Assembly: GCA_965652395.1 (NCBI GenBank) | Contig: CBFGUW010000005.1 | Location: 62,001 to 126,000, forward strand | Direction: 5' to 3' | Source: Saccharospirillum sp965652395 | Lineage (GTDB): Bacteria; Pseudomonadota; Gammaproteobacteria; Pseudomonadales; Natronospirillaceae | Length of the DNA: 64,000 nt | The notes under the pieces: generated by a model | Database searches by the model: none | What the model was told of the DNA's origin: nothing | Seen by the model: the letters and a program-made list of their open reading frames with translations, nothing else | Program-made: the position numbers and the translations under genes | Shown: in pieces, positions 34,036 through 42,669 of the stretch | How positions within the stretch are numbered: position 1 is the stretch's first letter | Layout of the letters: every line of letters begins with the position of its first letter

Positions 34036-36609
34036 ATGCGTGCTTATCGTGGTCTTTTTTGGCAATTACTGACGCTCATCCTCCTGTGTCCCTGGTCGTA
34101 CGCCCGCACCGTGACCGTTGGGGTCTACGAAAATGAACCCAAGATATATACCGATGCGCAGGGCCGGGCGAGTGGTCTTTTCATCGATCTGTTACGGGAA
34201 ATCGCCGCGCGTCAGGATTGGCAATTGGAGTTTGTACCCTGCAACTGGGTCGATTGCCTGCAAGCACTGAATGACGGCAGCCTCGATCTGATGCCGGACG
34301 TCGCCTATAGCGAGGCCCGCGCGCTTGTTTTCGATTTTCACCAACAACCCGCGTTGAACAGTTGGTCCCAGCTTTATAGCCGAAACGGCACCTCGTTGGT
34401 GTCCTTTTTTCAATTGGAAGGGCGGAGAGTGGTGGTGTTGGATGGCTCTATCCAACAGAACGCGTTTCGAAAAATGATGACCGGTTTCGGTCTGAAACCG
34501 GAACTCGTCACCGCCCCCAGTTATGCCATGGCGTTTCAACAGGTTCGGGATGGCGAAGCCGACGCCGCCGTAACCAATCACTTGTATGGCGCACTTTATG
34601 CGTCCCGATTCGGGCTGGTGGAAACGCCCATCGTCTTTCAACCCTCAGCACTGTTTTATGCCACGGGACGCGGTCGCAACGCCGAGCTTCTGGCTGCGAT
34701 CGATGCCCAGTTGAATGACTGGCGCCAGGATGTCGATTCCACCTACTTTCAGGTGCTGGGGCGCTGGCAGTCCTTGCCACCCAAACCTCTGGTTTCTCCA
34801 TCTCTGTTAGGCGCGCTGACGGTTGTTGTGCTGGTGCTGCTTGTTTCGTTGGGCGTATTGGTGGCGTTGCGACGCCAGGTGGCGCTAAAAACGCGTGATT
34901 TACGCACCAGTGAAACCAAGCTGGCGGCCATACTGGATAGCGTGGGCGCCTTTATTTACATCAAGGACCGGGACCTGCGCTATACCTACGCCAACCAAAA
35001 GCTGCTCAAAGGGCTGGGGCTGAGCGAAGCGGAAGTGATTGGAAAGGTGGATGCCGAGTTGCTGGGTATCGAAACCGCCCGGGAAATCGTCCGGAACGAC
35101 CACAAAGTGCTACTCGAGGGGCGATCCGTGACGGCGGAAGAGCAACTGTACTATGGCAACCTTCAGGGCACCTATGTCTCGGCTAAAATTCCCCTGCGTG
35201 ACAGCCGGGGAAATATCTATGCACTTTGCGGAATCTCCACCGATATCACCGAACAAAAGCAGCGTGAGCAGAAGATCCATTACCTGGCCTATCACGATGC
35301 CCAAACCGGGTTGCCGAATCGCGCCTATATGATCGATTACCTGACCCACCTCGTCAGTGAACGCCCGGCTGGAACAGAAGCGGCCTTGATCGTGCTGGAT
35401 CTGGATCATTTCAAGAACATCAATGATATTCACGGTCACGACTACGGCAACGAGTTGTTGGCGGAAGTCGCAGGGCGTTTGCAGATATTACTGCCATCCA
35501 ACAGCCACTTGATTCATCTCGGGGCCGACGAATTTATCGTCTTCCTTCCGGAACTTGCCCTCGATACAGCCGCAGCTACCTTGCGTGAACTGTGTCATGA
35601 AATTCTAGTGCAGCTTCGACAGCGGTATGTGTGGCGGGAATTTACTTATCACTGCTCCGTCAGTATTGGTTATGCGTTCCTGACCGACCAGTCGGAAGAG
35701 AGTTTGGATGTACTCTTGAAACACGCCGAATTGGCGATGCATCAAGCCAAGCAGGCCGGTCGCAACCAGGTATGTCTTTTTACCCCCGCCATGCAGGCGC
35801 TGCTACGTGATCGTTTGCAACTGGAGACAGATCTGGGCGAAAGCTTGTTGCAACAACAGTTCTTTTTGCTATATCAGGTTCAGGTGGACGAAAATGCCAA
35901 CGCTATCGGAGCGGAAGCATTGCTGCGGTGGGACCACCCGAGCCGTGGCACGGTATCTCCGGGCGAGTTTATTCCACTGGCTGAAAGCACGGGCCTGATA
36001 GCCTCCATCGGGCGTTGGGTGCTGTGTACCGCTTGTGAACAGTTGGCGAGATGGCAGCAAGAACCTGAGATGGCCGCTCTGACGTTATCGGTGAATATCA
36101 GCCCTCGACAATTCCGGTCGGACGATTTCACCGACGCTCTCAAAGCGATATTGACGGAAACACAAGCCCCGGCGGAACGGCTCAAGCTGGAGATGACGGA
36201 AACCATTCTGATCGAAGACCTGGAGGACGCCATCGACAAAATCACCGCGTTGAACGCTATCGGCGTGCAGGTCTCGCTGGACGACTTTGGTACCGGCTAT
36301 TCTTCTTTGGCCTATCTGAAACGGTTGCCTCTGAATCAACTGAAAATCGACCAGTCGTTTGTTGCCGATGTGCTGAACAACCCAGTGGCAGGCTCGATTG
36401 CTCGAACCATCATCGGGCTGGGTAAGAGCCTCGATCTGAATGTCATCGCCGAGGGTGTTGAAACCGAAGCGCAAAAACACTGGCTCGCCGCTGCCGGGTG
36501 TCACGCCTATCAGGGTTATTTGTTCGGCCGACCGGTGGGCGCCGATGATTTTGTTCGCAGTGTGATCGACCATGCCGGAACCAAACCGAACAGGGTGAAC
36601 CAGGTGTAG
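34036..36609 (+). CDS. SBP_bac_3-PAS-GGDEF-EAL protein, probable c-di-GMP phosphodiesterase
   Basis: An 857-aa inner-membrane signalling protein. The order is: signal/TM1 (about 1-22), periplasmic solute-binding type-3 domain (about 25-245), TM2 (about 257-280), PAS (about 290-405), GGDEF (about 415-575) and EAL (about 590-845). The GGDEF signature is changed to G-A-D-E-F, which may abolish cyclase activity. The EAL domain is complete: E-A-L-L-R-W, N-I-S-P-R-Q-F, D-D-F-G-T-G-Y-S-S-L, L-K-I-D, A-E-G-V-E-T and Y-Q-G-Y. It is therefore predicted to hydrolyse c-di-GMP in response to a periplasmic ligand. GGGGTGA precedes the ATG. Confidence 0.94.
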   Translation: MRAYRGLFWQLLTLILLCPWSYARTVTVGVYENEPKIYTDAQGRASGLFIDLLREIAARQDWQLEFVPCNWVDCLQALNDGSLDLMPDVAYSEARALVFDFHQQPALNSWSQLYSRNGTSLVSFFQLEGRRVVVLDGSIQQNAFRKMMTGFGLKPELVTAPSYAMAFQQVRDGEADAAVTNHLYGALYASRFGLVETPIVFQPSALFYATGRGRNAELLAAIDAQLNDWRQDVDSTYFQVLGRWQSLPPKPLVSPSLLGALTVVVLVLLVSLGVLVALRRQVALKTRDLRTSETKLAAILDSVGAFIYIKDRDLRYTYANQKLLKGLGLSEAEVIGKVDAELLGIETAREIVRNDHKVLLEGRSVTAEEQLYYGNLQGTYVSAKIPLRDSRGNIYALCGISTDITEQKQREQKIHYLAYHDAQTGLPNRAYMIDYLTHLVSERPAGTEAALIVLDLDHFKNINDIHGHDYGNELLAEVAGRLQILLPSNSHLIHLGADEFIVFLPELALDTAAATLRELCHEILVQLRQRYVWREFTYHCSVSIGYAFLTDQSEESLDVLLKHAELAMHQAKQAGRNQVCLFTPAMQALLRDRLQLETDLGESLLQQQFFLLYQVQVDENANAIGAEALLRWDHPSRGTVSPGEFIPLAESTGLIASIGRWVLCTACEQLARWQQEPEMAALTLSVNISPRQFRSDDFTDALKAILTETQAPAERLKLEMTETILIEDLEDAIDKITALNAIGVQVSLDDFGTGYSSLAYLKRLPLNQLKIDQSFVADVLNNPVAGSIARTIIGLGKSLDLNVIAEGVETEAQKHWLAAAGCHAYQGYLFGRPVGADDFVRSVIDHAGTKPNRVNQV

Positions 36610-36686
36610 TAGCCTGTTAATACCCTGACAGGGAAAATTATTGCTAGGCTTTGTCGGCTCTCTCAATAACTACAAGGAGAATAGAG

Positions 36687-37250
36687 ATGTCCAAAATACT
36701 GATGATCACGGGTGATTTCACCGAAGACTACGAAACCATGGTCCCGTTCCAAACGCTTCAGGCCGTGGGGCATGAAGTGCATGCGGTATGCCCGGGCAAG
36801 AAAAGCGGCGACACTGTGGCAACCGCGATTCACGACTTTGAAGGCGACCAGACCTACACTGAAAAACCCGGGCACCGCTTTGCCCTGAATGCCGAGTTCG
36901 ATCAGATTAATCCTGCCGATTACGATGCATTGGTCGTCCCCGGCGGACGGGCACCCGAGTATTTGCGTCTTAACGAGCAGGTGGTCGCGATGGTCCGCCA
37001 TTTCTTCGACGAGGATAAGCCAGTCGCCGCCATTTGCCATGGGGCGCAGTTGCTCGCCGCCGCCGGTGTCCTTCGCGGTCGGCATTGCTCGGCTTATCCC
37101 GCCTGTCGTCCCGAAGTGGAATTGGCCGGAGCGGACTATGCCGACATCTCGGTGGACGACGCCGTGACCGACGGCAAACTGGTAACGGCCCCAGCCTGGC
37201 CTGCGCATCCGGCCTGGTTGGCTCAGTTCATGGTTTTGCTGGACGATTGA
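36687..37250 (+). CDS. DJ-1/PfpI family protein
   Basis: A 187-aa cytosolic protein of the glutamine-amidotransferase-like class. The nucleophile elbow is A-I-C-H-G-A-Q (Cys near 107) with P-G-G-R-A-P-E-Y upstream forming the usual oxyanion loop. Relatives include YhbO/PfpI/DJ-1 proteins with proposed glyoxalase, deglycase or chaperone roles, and amidases; the precise activity cannot be read from sequence. AAGGAG lies seven bases before the ATG at 36687, which is preferred over the open extension to 36651. A terminator-like hairpin follows. Confidence 0.92.
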   Translation: MSKILMITGDFTEDYETMVPFQTLQAVGHEVHAVCPGKKSGDTVATAIHDFEGDQTYTEKPGHRFALNAEFDQINPADYDALVVPGGRAPEYLRLNEQVVAMVRHFFDEDKPVAAICHGAQLLAAAGVLRGRHCSAYPACRPEVELAGADYADISVDDAVTDGKLVTAPAWPAHPAWLAQFMVLLDD

Positions 37251-37256
37251 GCCTGA

Positions 37257-37279
37257 GCTCCGCCTTTGTTTGGCGGAGC
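37257..37279 (+). terminator. Rho-independent terminator
   Basis: GCTCCGCC pairs with GGCGGAGC (37257-37264, 37272-37279) around TTTGTTT, followed by a T-rich stretch. It ends the DJ-1 gene before the ribbon-helix-helix gene. Confidence 0.6.
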
Positions 37280-37304
37280 CATACCTTTGTTTTGGGAGGT
37301 CCCG

Positions 37305-37664
37305 ATGTGCAAACTGTTTATAGAGGCCGATCCTGACCTTTGGGTCAGTTGTACCCACTCCTTACGCGTCGATGGCATGGTCACCAGTGTTCGGCTGGAA
37401 AATTGTTTCTGGAGAATTCTCGAAGAGATCGCCCACAGGGACGGAATGAACGTGCCGCAAATGATCACGCGTTTGTATCATGAGTCCATCGATGCCGGCC
37501 ATGATCTTGGCAACTTCACCTCGTTTCTGCGTGTTTGCGCAATGCGATACCTGGCTTTGCAGCTGAGTGGCGACATTCCCAACCGAATGGATGTGCCAAT
37601 CGGGACCTTGGATGCCGATCAAATCCTGACCAGGGAAGGCAAGTCGCCCAAGGATTTTCACTGA
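37305..37664 (+). CDS. Ribbon-helix-helix domain protein
   Basis: A 119-aa protein starting at the ATG at 37305 after GGGAGG. The segment S-L-R-V-D-G-M-V-T-S-V-R-L-E-N-C-F-W-type strand followed by two helices (W-R-I-L-E-E-I-A-H-R-D-G-M-N-V-P-Q-M-I) matches the RHH_4 family of MetJ/Arc-fold proteins, which often bind DNA as dimers or act as small anti-sigma-like or uncharacterised regulators. The C-terminal half is less conserved. No toxin gene is adjacent, so antitoxin function is unlikely. Confidence 0.83.
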   Translation: MCKLFIEADPDLWVSCTHSLRVDGMVTSVRLENCFWRILEEIAHRDGMNVPQMITRLYHESIDAGHDLGNFTSFLRVCAMRYLALQLSGDIPNRMDVPIGTLDADQILTREGKSPKDFH

Positions 37665-37763
37665 TTTTTGCCACCCAATGGTTGAAATTTGAGGCACCTC
37701 TCTCCTTCCATCGGAAAAATTTGCTACGCTATAGGGGATTTTTACAACCAGAGGGAATTGTCT

Positions 37764-38162
37764 ATGAAGCGACTGGGACTGCCGTTTGTACTGTTAAGTG
37801 CATTGTTCTCCAGCTTACCCGTAAGCCACGCCAACTCCTCCGCCGAGCAAACCCACCCGGCGGTGGTGAGTGTTGACATAAAAGAAAGTGGTGCCAACCG
37901 GTTCGATTTCAGCGTGACAATTTTATCTCCCTATGATGCGCCCGAGCGATATGCCGATGCCTTCCGGGTGATGGACGAAAACGGAGATGTGTTGGGGGTG
38001 CGTCAGTTGTTGCATCACCACGCCAACGAACAACCCTTCACGCGGGGGCTCTATGGCATCATCATTCCGTTGGGAATTGACCGGGTGGTCATACAGGGGC
38101 GCGACCAGCTAAACGGTTGGGGAGGTGAAACCCAAACCGTGGACCTGCCTGGCCGACCCTAA
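37764..38162 (+). CDS. Small periplasmic protein of unknown function
   Basis: A 132-aa product (ATG at 37764, GAGGGAA upstream) with a clear Sec signal peptide (basic K-R, hydrophobic 5-18, cleavage around S-H-A-N). The mature part, about 110 residues, is beta-rich with F-D-F-S-V-T-I-L-S-P-Y-D-A-P-E-R-Y-A-D-A-F-type sequence, an H-H-H-A cluster near residue 88 and no cysteine. The His cluster could bind metal. No family assigned with confidence; it looks like the short secreted proteins found in many marine gammaproteobacteria. Confidence 0.75.
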   Translation: MKRLGLPFVLLSALFSSLPVSHANSSAEQTHPAVVSVDIKESGANRFDFSVTILSPYDAPERYADAFRVMDENGDVLGVRQLLHHHANEQPFTRGLYGIIIPLGIDRVVIQGRDQLNGWGGETQTVDLPGRP

Positions 38163-38244
38163 GGACTGCACCATGGGGGTAGTCACTTGAACTTAGCGGG
38201 TGGCTATGCTTTGATCCCGCCTCTTTGAGCGCGGGTGGGGAGCT

Positions 38245-39450
38245 ATGCAGCAGTACGATTGCCTGGTGTTGGGCGGTGGCGCGGCCGGTCTTATGTGTGC
38301 GGCCGTAGCGGGTCAGCGCGGACGACGGGTGGCCGTGCTGGACCATGCCAATAAGGTCGGCAAAAAGATTTTGATGTCCGGCGGCGGGCGTTGCAACTTC
38401 ACCAACCTGGATGTCGGACCCGAGCATTACCTGTCAGACAACCCTTATTTTTGTGTATCGGCCCTCAGCCGTTACACCCCCTACGATTTTCTCGAGCTGG
38501 TTCAGAAATACGATCTCGCCTATCACGAAAAAACGCGGGGCCAGCTTTTTTGTGACCATTCCTCCAAAGACATTCTCAACCTGCTACTGGCCGAGTGCGA
38601 GCAGGGCGGAGTAGAGATTCGAACGCGCTGCAGCATCGAAGCCGTTGACAGGCTGCCGGGAGACGAGTCGCCCCGCTTCAAGTTGGCCACCAGTCAGGGC
38701 ACCTTCACCTGCGATTCGTTGGTGATCGCCACCGGCGGGTTGTCTATCCCCACCATGGGCGCCACAGGTTTTGGGTATCAATTAGCGGACCAATTTGGTC
38801 TGGCCGTCACCGAGCGGCGTGCCTCCCTGGTGCCGTTCACTCTCAGCGGGCGGCGCTTGGAATTGGTGCAATCCCTCGCGGGCGTATCCCTACCGGTTCG
38901 GGTAACCACAGAGCAGGGTGGGTTTGCCGAGGCTTTGTTGTTCACCCACCGGGGCCTGAGTGGGCCCGCCATCCTCCAGATCACCAATTACTGGCGACCG
39001 GGCGAACGGGTGGAGATCGATTTTCTGCCAGGACAGTCTCTAGGCGAGCATCTTACCCAATGGCGGGCGGAGGGCAGGAAGGCCGAACTGAAAACCCTAT
39101 TGGCCCAATGGCTGCCCAAACGTTTCGTTCACGCCTGGCTCGAAACAACGGACACCTTGGCCGCCATCCAGGGCAAGCCAACAGCCGAGCTGAGCAATAA
39201 AGACATCATCGAGTTGGAGCAAGCGTTTCATCACTGGACCTTTGTACCCGCCGGTACAGAGGGTTATCGAACAGCCGAAGTGACTATGGGCGGGATCAGT
39301 ACGGAGGAGGTGTCGTCGAAAACCTTCGAGGCCAAGAAAGTGCCGGGGCTTTATTGCATCGGAGAGGTATTGGATGTCACCGGTTGGCTGGGTGGCTACA
39401 ACTTCCAATGGGCCTGGGCCAGCGGCTGGTGTGCGGGCCAGTATGTCTAG
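38245..39450 (+). CDS. HI0933-like NAD(P)/FAD-dependent flavoprotein
   Basis: A 401-aa protein of the HI0933/YhiN family. The FAD-binding fold opens with C-L-V-L-G-G-G-A-A-G-L-M-C-A, followed by G-K-K-I-L-M-S-G-G-G-R-C-N-F-T-N, the family signature. The C-terminus has the second FAD motif (V-T-G-W-L-G-G-Y-N-F-Q-W-A-W-A-S-G). Length is typical (about 390-410). The family is widespread, with no firmly established reaction; a role in tRNA or menaquinone-related chemistry has not been shown. Two terminator-like hairpins follow it and mark the left edge of the accessory island. Confidence 0.93.
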   Translation: MQQYDCLVLGGGAAGLMCAAVAGQRGRRVAVLDHANKVGKKILMSGGGRCNFTNLDVGPEHYLSDNPYFCVSALSRYTPYDFLELVQKYDLAYHEKTRGQLFCDHSSKDILNLLLAECEQGGVEIRTRCSIEAVDRLPGDESPRFKLATSQGTFTCDSLVIATGGLSIPTMGATGFGYQLADQFGLAVTERRASLVPFTLSGRRLELVQSLAGVSLPVRVTTEQGGFAEALLFTHRGLSGPAILQITNYWRPGERVEIDFLPGQSLGEHLTQWRAEGRKAELKTLLAQWLPKRFVHAWLETTDTLAAIQGKPTAELSNKDIIELEQAFHHWTFVPAGTEGYRTAEVTMGGISTEEVSSKTFEAKKVPGLYCIGEVLDVTGWLGGYNFQWAWASGWCAGQYV

Positions 39451-39471
39451 CCTGGATGTTTGATAAGCTCG

Positions 39472-39506
39472 GCCACCTGCTCAACGTATGAGCAGGTGGC
39501 TGTTTT
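39472..39506 (+). terminator. Rho-independent terminator
   Basis: A perfect 12-bp stem (39472-39483 with 39489-39500), five-base loop, then TGTTTTA. It lies 22 bases past the flavoprotein stop. Confidence 0.78.
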
Positions 39507-39560
39507 AGCCCGGCGCAGCCGCCTCAACACACGCCCAACGATGGTGGTGTTCTCTCACCC

Positions 39561-39584
39561 TAGGGGCCACTTTTGTGGCCCCTA
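39561..39584. terminator. Hairpin, possible second terminator at the island edge
   Basis: TAGGGGCCAC and GTGGCCCCTA form a perfect 10-bp stem with a TTTT loop. There is no clean T-run after it. It separates the chromosomal flavoprotein gene from the island and could stop transcripts arriving from array 1 on the minus strand. Confidence 0.5.
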
Positions 39585-39598
39585 ATTACGAGCTGGGC

Positions 39599-39700
39599 TT
39601 ATTCTTCAATAAAAGGCAAAGCCCCGACTTCGCTTGAAGCCATCCACGCCACCGCGTGGAATGCAGCAAGGTGAGGCATTGATGGTGGGGGGGAACTCAC
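39599..39700 (-). pseudogene. Remnant start of a PoNe-toxin-type gene
   Basis: On the minus strand, a GTG at 39700 follows AAGGAG in sequence nearly identical to the start region of the PoNe toxin at 57021 (the same AAGGAG-to-GTG leader). After the first two codons homology stops, and only 33 codons follow before a stop at 39599. The product (S-S-P-P-P-S-M-P-H-L-A-A-F) resembles nothing known. It is best read as a truncated or recombined copy of a toxin 5' end; chance expression of a short peptide is not excluded. Confidence 0.4.
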
Positions 39701-39763
39701 AGGTCCAGTGCTCCTTGGACAATAAAGCTCCCTGAAGTGGGCCAAGCGGTCCACTTCAACAAC
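39694..39763. repeat. Direct repeat, left copy, bracketing the defence island
   Basis: About 70 bases matching 57015-57086 in the same orientation with six substitutions and one single-base gap (about 90% identity by eye). It covers the start region of a PoNe-type toxin gene. The left copy ends 35 bases before the first CRISPR repeat. Confidence 0.8.
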
Positions 39764-39798
39764 GCCATTGATTGCGTTACAGGAAAGCACAGTGGGGT

Positions 39799-41567
39799 TT
39801 TCTATGCCGACTACACGACAGTGAGCACCCCCGATCTCCAGGCGCACGCTATCGAGCATTTCTAAGCTGCCTACGCGGCAGTGAACAGTGTCTCCAGTGC
39901 CGTCACCAATGACGATCATTTCTAAGCTGCCTACACGGCAGTGAACGACCTCACGCAAGAGGACGCCGTCGACTTCTCTTTCTAAGCTGCCTACACGGCA
40001 GTGAACTGGGCACAAGACGAAACAATGACTCGCTTTAATTTCTAAGCTGCCTACACGGCAGTGAACAGTTCAATATAGGTGTCGGTGCTAGCGGTGTATT
40101 TCTAAGCTGCCTACACGGCAGTGAACATAAGCTAATCCCCTCTCTGGCCCTGCCGTCCTTTTCTAAGCTGCCTACACGGCAGTGAACACCACTGGACTCA
40201 ACTACAAAGCAACTACATCTTTCTAAGCTGCCTACACGGCAGTGAACCCCGACACCGACGACCAAACCCACGCCGTCATTTTCTAAGCTGCCTACACGGC
40301 AGTGAACAATTTGCCTGCCGCTCAATCCGACACACAAACTTTCTAAGCTGCCTACACGGCAGTGAACGCCATAAACGATACTCGGTCTAAATTGATTGAT
40401 TTCTAAGCTGCCTACACGGCAGTGAACATTGTACAAAAACCCCGGTCTTATCCCCGCTTTTTCTAAGCTGCCTACACGGCAGTGAACCATTACTGCGCGT
40501 CATGACTGGGGTGTAATATTTTCTAAGCTGCCTACACGGCAGTGAACGGTTCGGGCTTTACTGCCTCAAGCTCCGTGCATTTCTAAGCTGCCTACACGGC
40601 AGTGAACGTTGCGTCTACCGCGTCCGGGGAAAAAGAGCATTTCTAAGCTGCCTACACGGCAGTGAACTGCGCCGCTTTTATCGATGAAGCGGGCGAAGCT
40701 TTCTAAGCTGCCTACACGGCAGTGAACTGGTACAGGAGCACGGGGGTCGATTCGTACCATTTCTAAGCTGCCTACACGGCAGTGAACCAGACCGCTACGG
40801 GCCCATGCGCCAAGTCGGTTTTCTAAGCTGCCTACACGGCAGTGAACACATCCGGACACATTGTCACTGAATCTGAAAATTTCTAAGCTGCCTACACGGC
40901 AGTGAACGATAAAGCGAGCCCTGTCCGACGCCCGACAGTTTTCTAAGCTGCCTACACGGCAGTGAACCTGCTGTTCTTTCGTGGAGCCTTTCATAGTCAT
41001 TTCTAAGCTGCCTACACGGCAGTGAACTCCGCATACCGGCAACGCTGAACGACTGACAATTTCTAAGCTGCCTACACGGCAGTGAACGAAGAGGGCGGTG
41101 TTTCTGATTTAAGCGTTACTTTCTAAGCTGCCTACACGGCAGTGAACTTTTATTCGCATAGCCCGTAAATTGATGTGCATTTCTAAGCTGCCTACACGGC
41201 AGTGAACAAGCGCGTTGGGCAATGGTGGGTATGTTCATGTTTCTAAGCTGCCTACACGGCAGTGAACACCGCTTGGTACTGCGCCCGCTGAATTGGTCAT
41301 TTCTAAGCTGCCTACACGGCAGTGAACTCAAGAACAAGGGGTGTGACGCTTTCCATACTTTTCTAAGCTGCCTACACGGCAGTGAACAGGGTCGAGGCAG
41401 TGCCGGTAATGGTGATCTATTTCTAAGCTGCCTACACGGCAGTGAACGATCAAAGCCTGTTCTGGGCTTGGCTTCTGCTTTTCTAAGCTGCCTACACGGC
41501 AGTGAACGACGGCATGGGCTTGTCTCTAAGGCGCCAGGCTTTCTAAGCTGCCTACACGGCAGTGAAC
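39799..41567 (-). CRISPR. CRISPR array 1, type I-F repeats, 30 repeats/29 spacers
   Basis: Repeats of 28 bp recur every 60 bases (32-bp spacers; the one ending at 40159 is 33 bp). On the transcribed minus strand the repeat starts GTTCACTGCC, has a GTGTA loop in a CTGCC/GGCAG stem and ends AGAAA, matching the type I-F repeat recognised by Cas6f. The leader-distal end on the left is degenerate: 39799-39826 has several substitutions and the repeat at 39859 has one. The leader lies at the right, adjoining cas6f. Spacer 15 shares a coding motif with two spacers of array 2. Open frames running through the array are repeat translations, not genes. Confidence 0.98.
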
Positions 41568-41699
41568 TAGAGCTTCCCTAAGTTAAGCACTTGATTTTAA
41601 AAGAACAAGCGGCTTTTTCGCCTCTATGACCCTTTTTTCAGGCCCATTTATAACCCATTGATTTATAAGGCCTTTTAAAACGCCCCAAAAAAAGGGTCA
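41568..41699 (-). promoter_or_regulatory. CRISPR leader of array 1
   Basis: AT-rich sequence adjoining the newest repeat. It shares with the leader of array 2 a TTAAGCACTTGATTT block, an ACAAG block and an inverted repeat: TGACCCTTTTTT (41627-41638), 48 bases, then AAAAAAAGGGTCA (41687-41699). Distances from the repeat are identical in both leaders. The final arm includes the cas6f stop codon. The leader should contain the pre-crRNA promoter and integration signals. Confidence 0.75.
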
Positions 41700-42263
41700 A
41701 AACCAAGGAACGGTCGCCTGCCCGCTCAAGCCATAGGCGTTGAAACACCCCGGCATGGGCTGGCTTAGGGGTTGGCTCTGGTTAATGAACAATTTGAACA
41801 TTTGGCCCGTGCTATGGCTGCGCAGCCGGGCAAAGGGCCGGGGGCTGTCCTGCCCGGCGCTATCGGGTATCGCCAGCACCGCCTGTTCGTAGGTTTCGCC
41901 ATGGCGCTTCATGCGCCGACGCCGCAATCGATCCACATTCGATTTCACCTGCTCGCGCCGCACAGCAATGTGCTCACACAGGTGAGGGGTCGGGTTTATG
42001 GGGCCGACAATCAAGTGACCTGCCATACCTCCGAGCCAGGGCTGTTCCCCCAGGCGAATCAAATCGCTTTCCGGACCGTGCAGGCGTAGCTTGCTGCCCA
42101 AGCGTTTGGGTTGCAACCCATAACCCGGAAAGCTCACGCCAATGGTTTGGGAACGCAGGGCAACCAAAGCCCCGTGCAACTTGCCGAGCAGGATGTTCAT
42201 TAAAAAAGGGGGTGGAAAATCCGGGTCTAACTGTAATTGGTATTCCTGATAATGAGTGAGCAA
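41697..42263 (-). CDS. cas6f: Cas6f (Csy4) CRISPR RNA endoribonuclease
   Basis: A 188-aa protein, the size of P. aeruginosa Csy4 (187). It cuts pre-crRNA 3' of the repeat stem and stays bound. The start is TTG at 42263, preceded by AAGGGAGG with ideal spacing; the open frame further up has no homology. Conserved features: D-P-D-F-P-P near the N-terminus, the catalytic His30 in G-K-L-H-G-A-L-V (His29 in Csy4), the Arg-rich helix K-S-N-V-D-R-L-R-R-R-R-M-K-R-H for the stem groove, L-R-S-H-S-T-G-Q with the active-site serine, and a C-terminal V-P-W-F. No other I-F gene is present. It points toward array 1, with its stop inside the leader, so readthrough into the array is possible. Divergent from cmr1. 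Confidence 0.94.
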   Translation of the reverse strand: MLTHYQEYQLQLDPDFPPPFLMNILLGKLHGALVALRSQTIGVSFPGYGLQPKRLGSKLRLHGPESDLIRLGEQPWLGGMAGHLIVGPINPTPHLCEHIAVRREQVKSNVDRLRRRRMKRHGETYEQAVLAIPDSAGQDSPRPFARLRSHSTGQMFKLFINQSQPLSQPMPGCFNAYGLSGQATVPWF

Positions 42264-42669
42264 GTAACAGCCTCCCTTACATGCTACCAATAAAGCATCG
42301 CCTAAAACGGTGTGGCACACTTTGCCAAATCGCATCTTAGGCTAAAACAAACCTTCACTACTTTCCAGTGTCTTCAGACAACCTTGGGGTGCAATTCTGT
42401 CCGCTTTTTCTTTGAAATATACCCTTGGCAAATCCATCAGATTCCCCTACCTTATACAGGGCCAAATTTAATGGCAAAGGAAAACACCAAGGGGTTGGCA
42501 TGGCATTTTCTGCAGTTACAACACAACTTAACGTTCTCAACTCGTTTTACTTCTCGAATCCTCTCCAGAGTCCACACCTAACTCTTGTCAGTCAATTCAG
42601 GCAAAAATACCTTTGCCTTTTACACCATAATTGTTAACGGCACACAGTTTCGTCACAGGGAGCAATGCC
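42264..42669. other. Divergent intergenic region between cas6f and cmr1
   Basis: About 406 bases holding the outward promoters of cas6f and the cmr operon. Overlapping open frames here on both strands lack homology. On the cmr side a weak TTGTCA (42585) and TACCTT (42608) pair with 17-base spacing could be a promoter. GGGAGC precedes the cmr1 ATG. No operator-like symmetry was recognised. Confidence 0.45.

Noticed and set aside
39694..39763. Idea that the direct repeats are integrase attachment sites
   Set aside because: No integrase, tRNA or tmRNA gene lies at either end, and the repeat corresponds to a toxin gene start, which is better explained by recombination or duplication.
39858..41581. 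Several open reading frames through CRISPR array 1 (both strands)
   Set aside because: They translate the repeats (recurring HCRVGSLE or SCLHGSE units every 20 residues), so they are artefacts of the 60-base periodicity.
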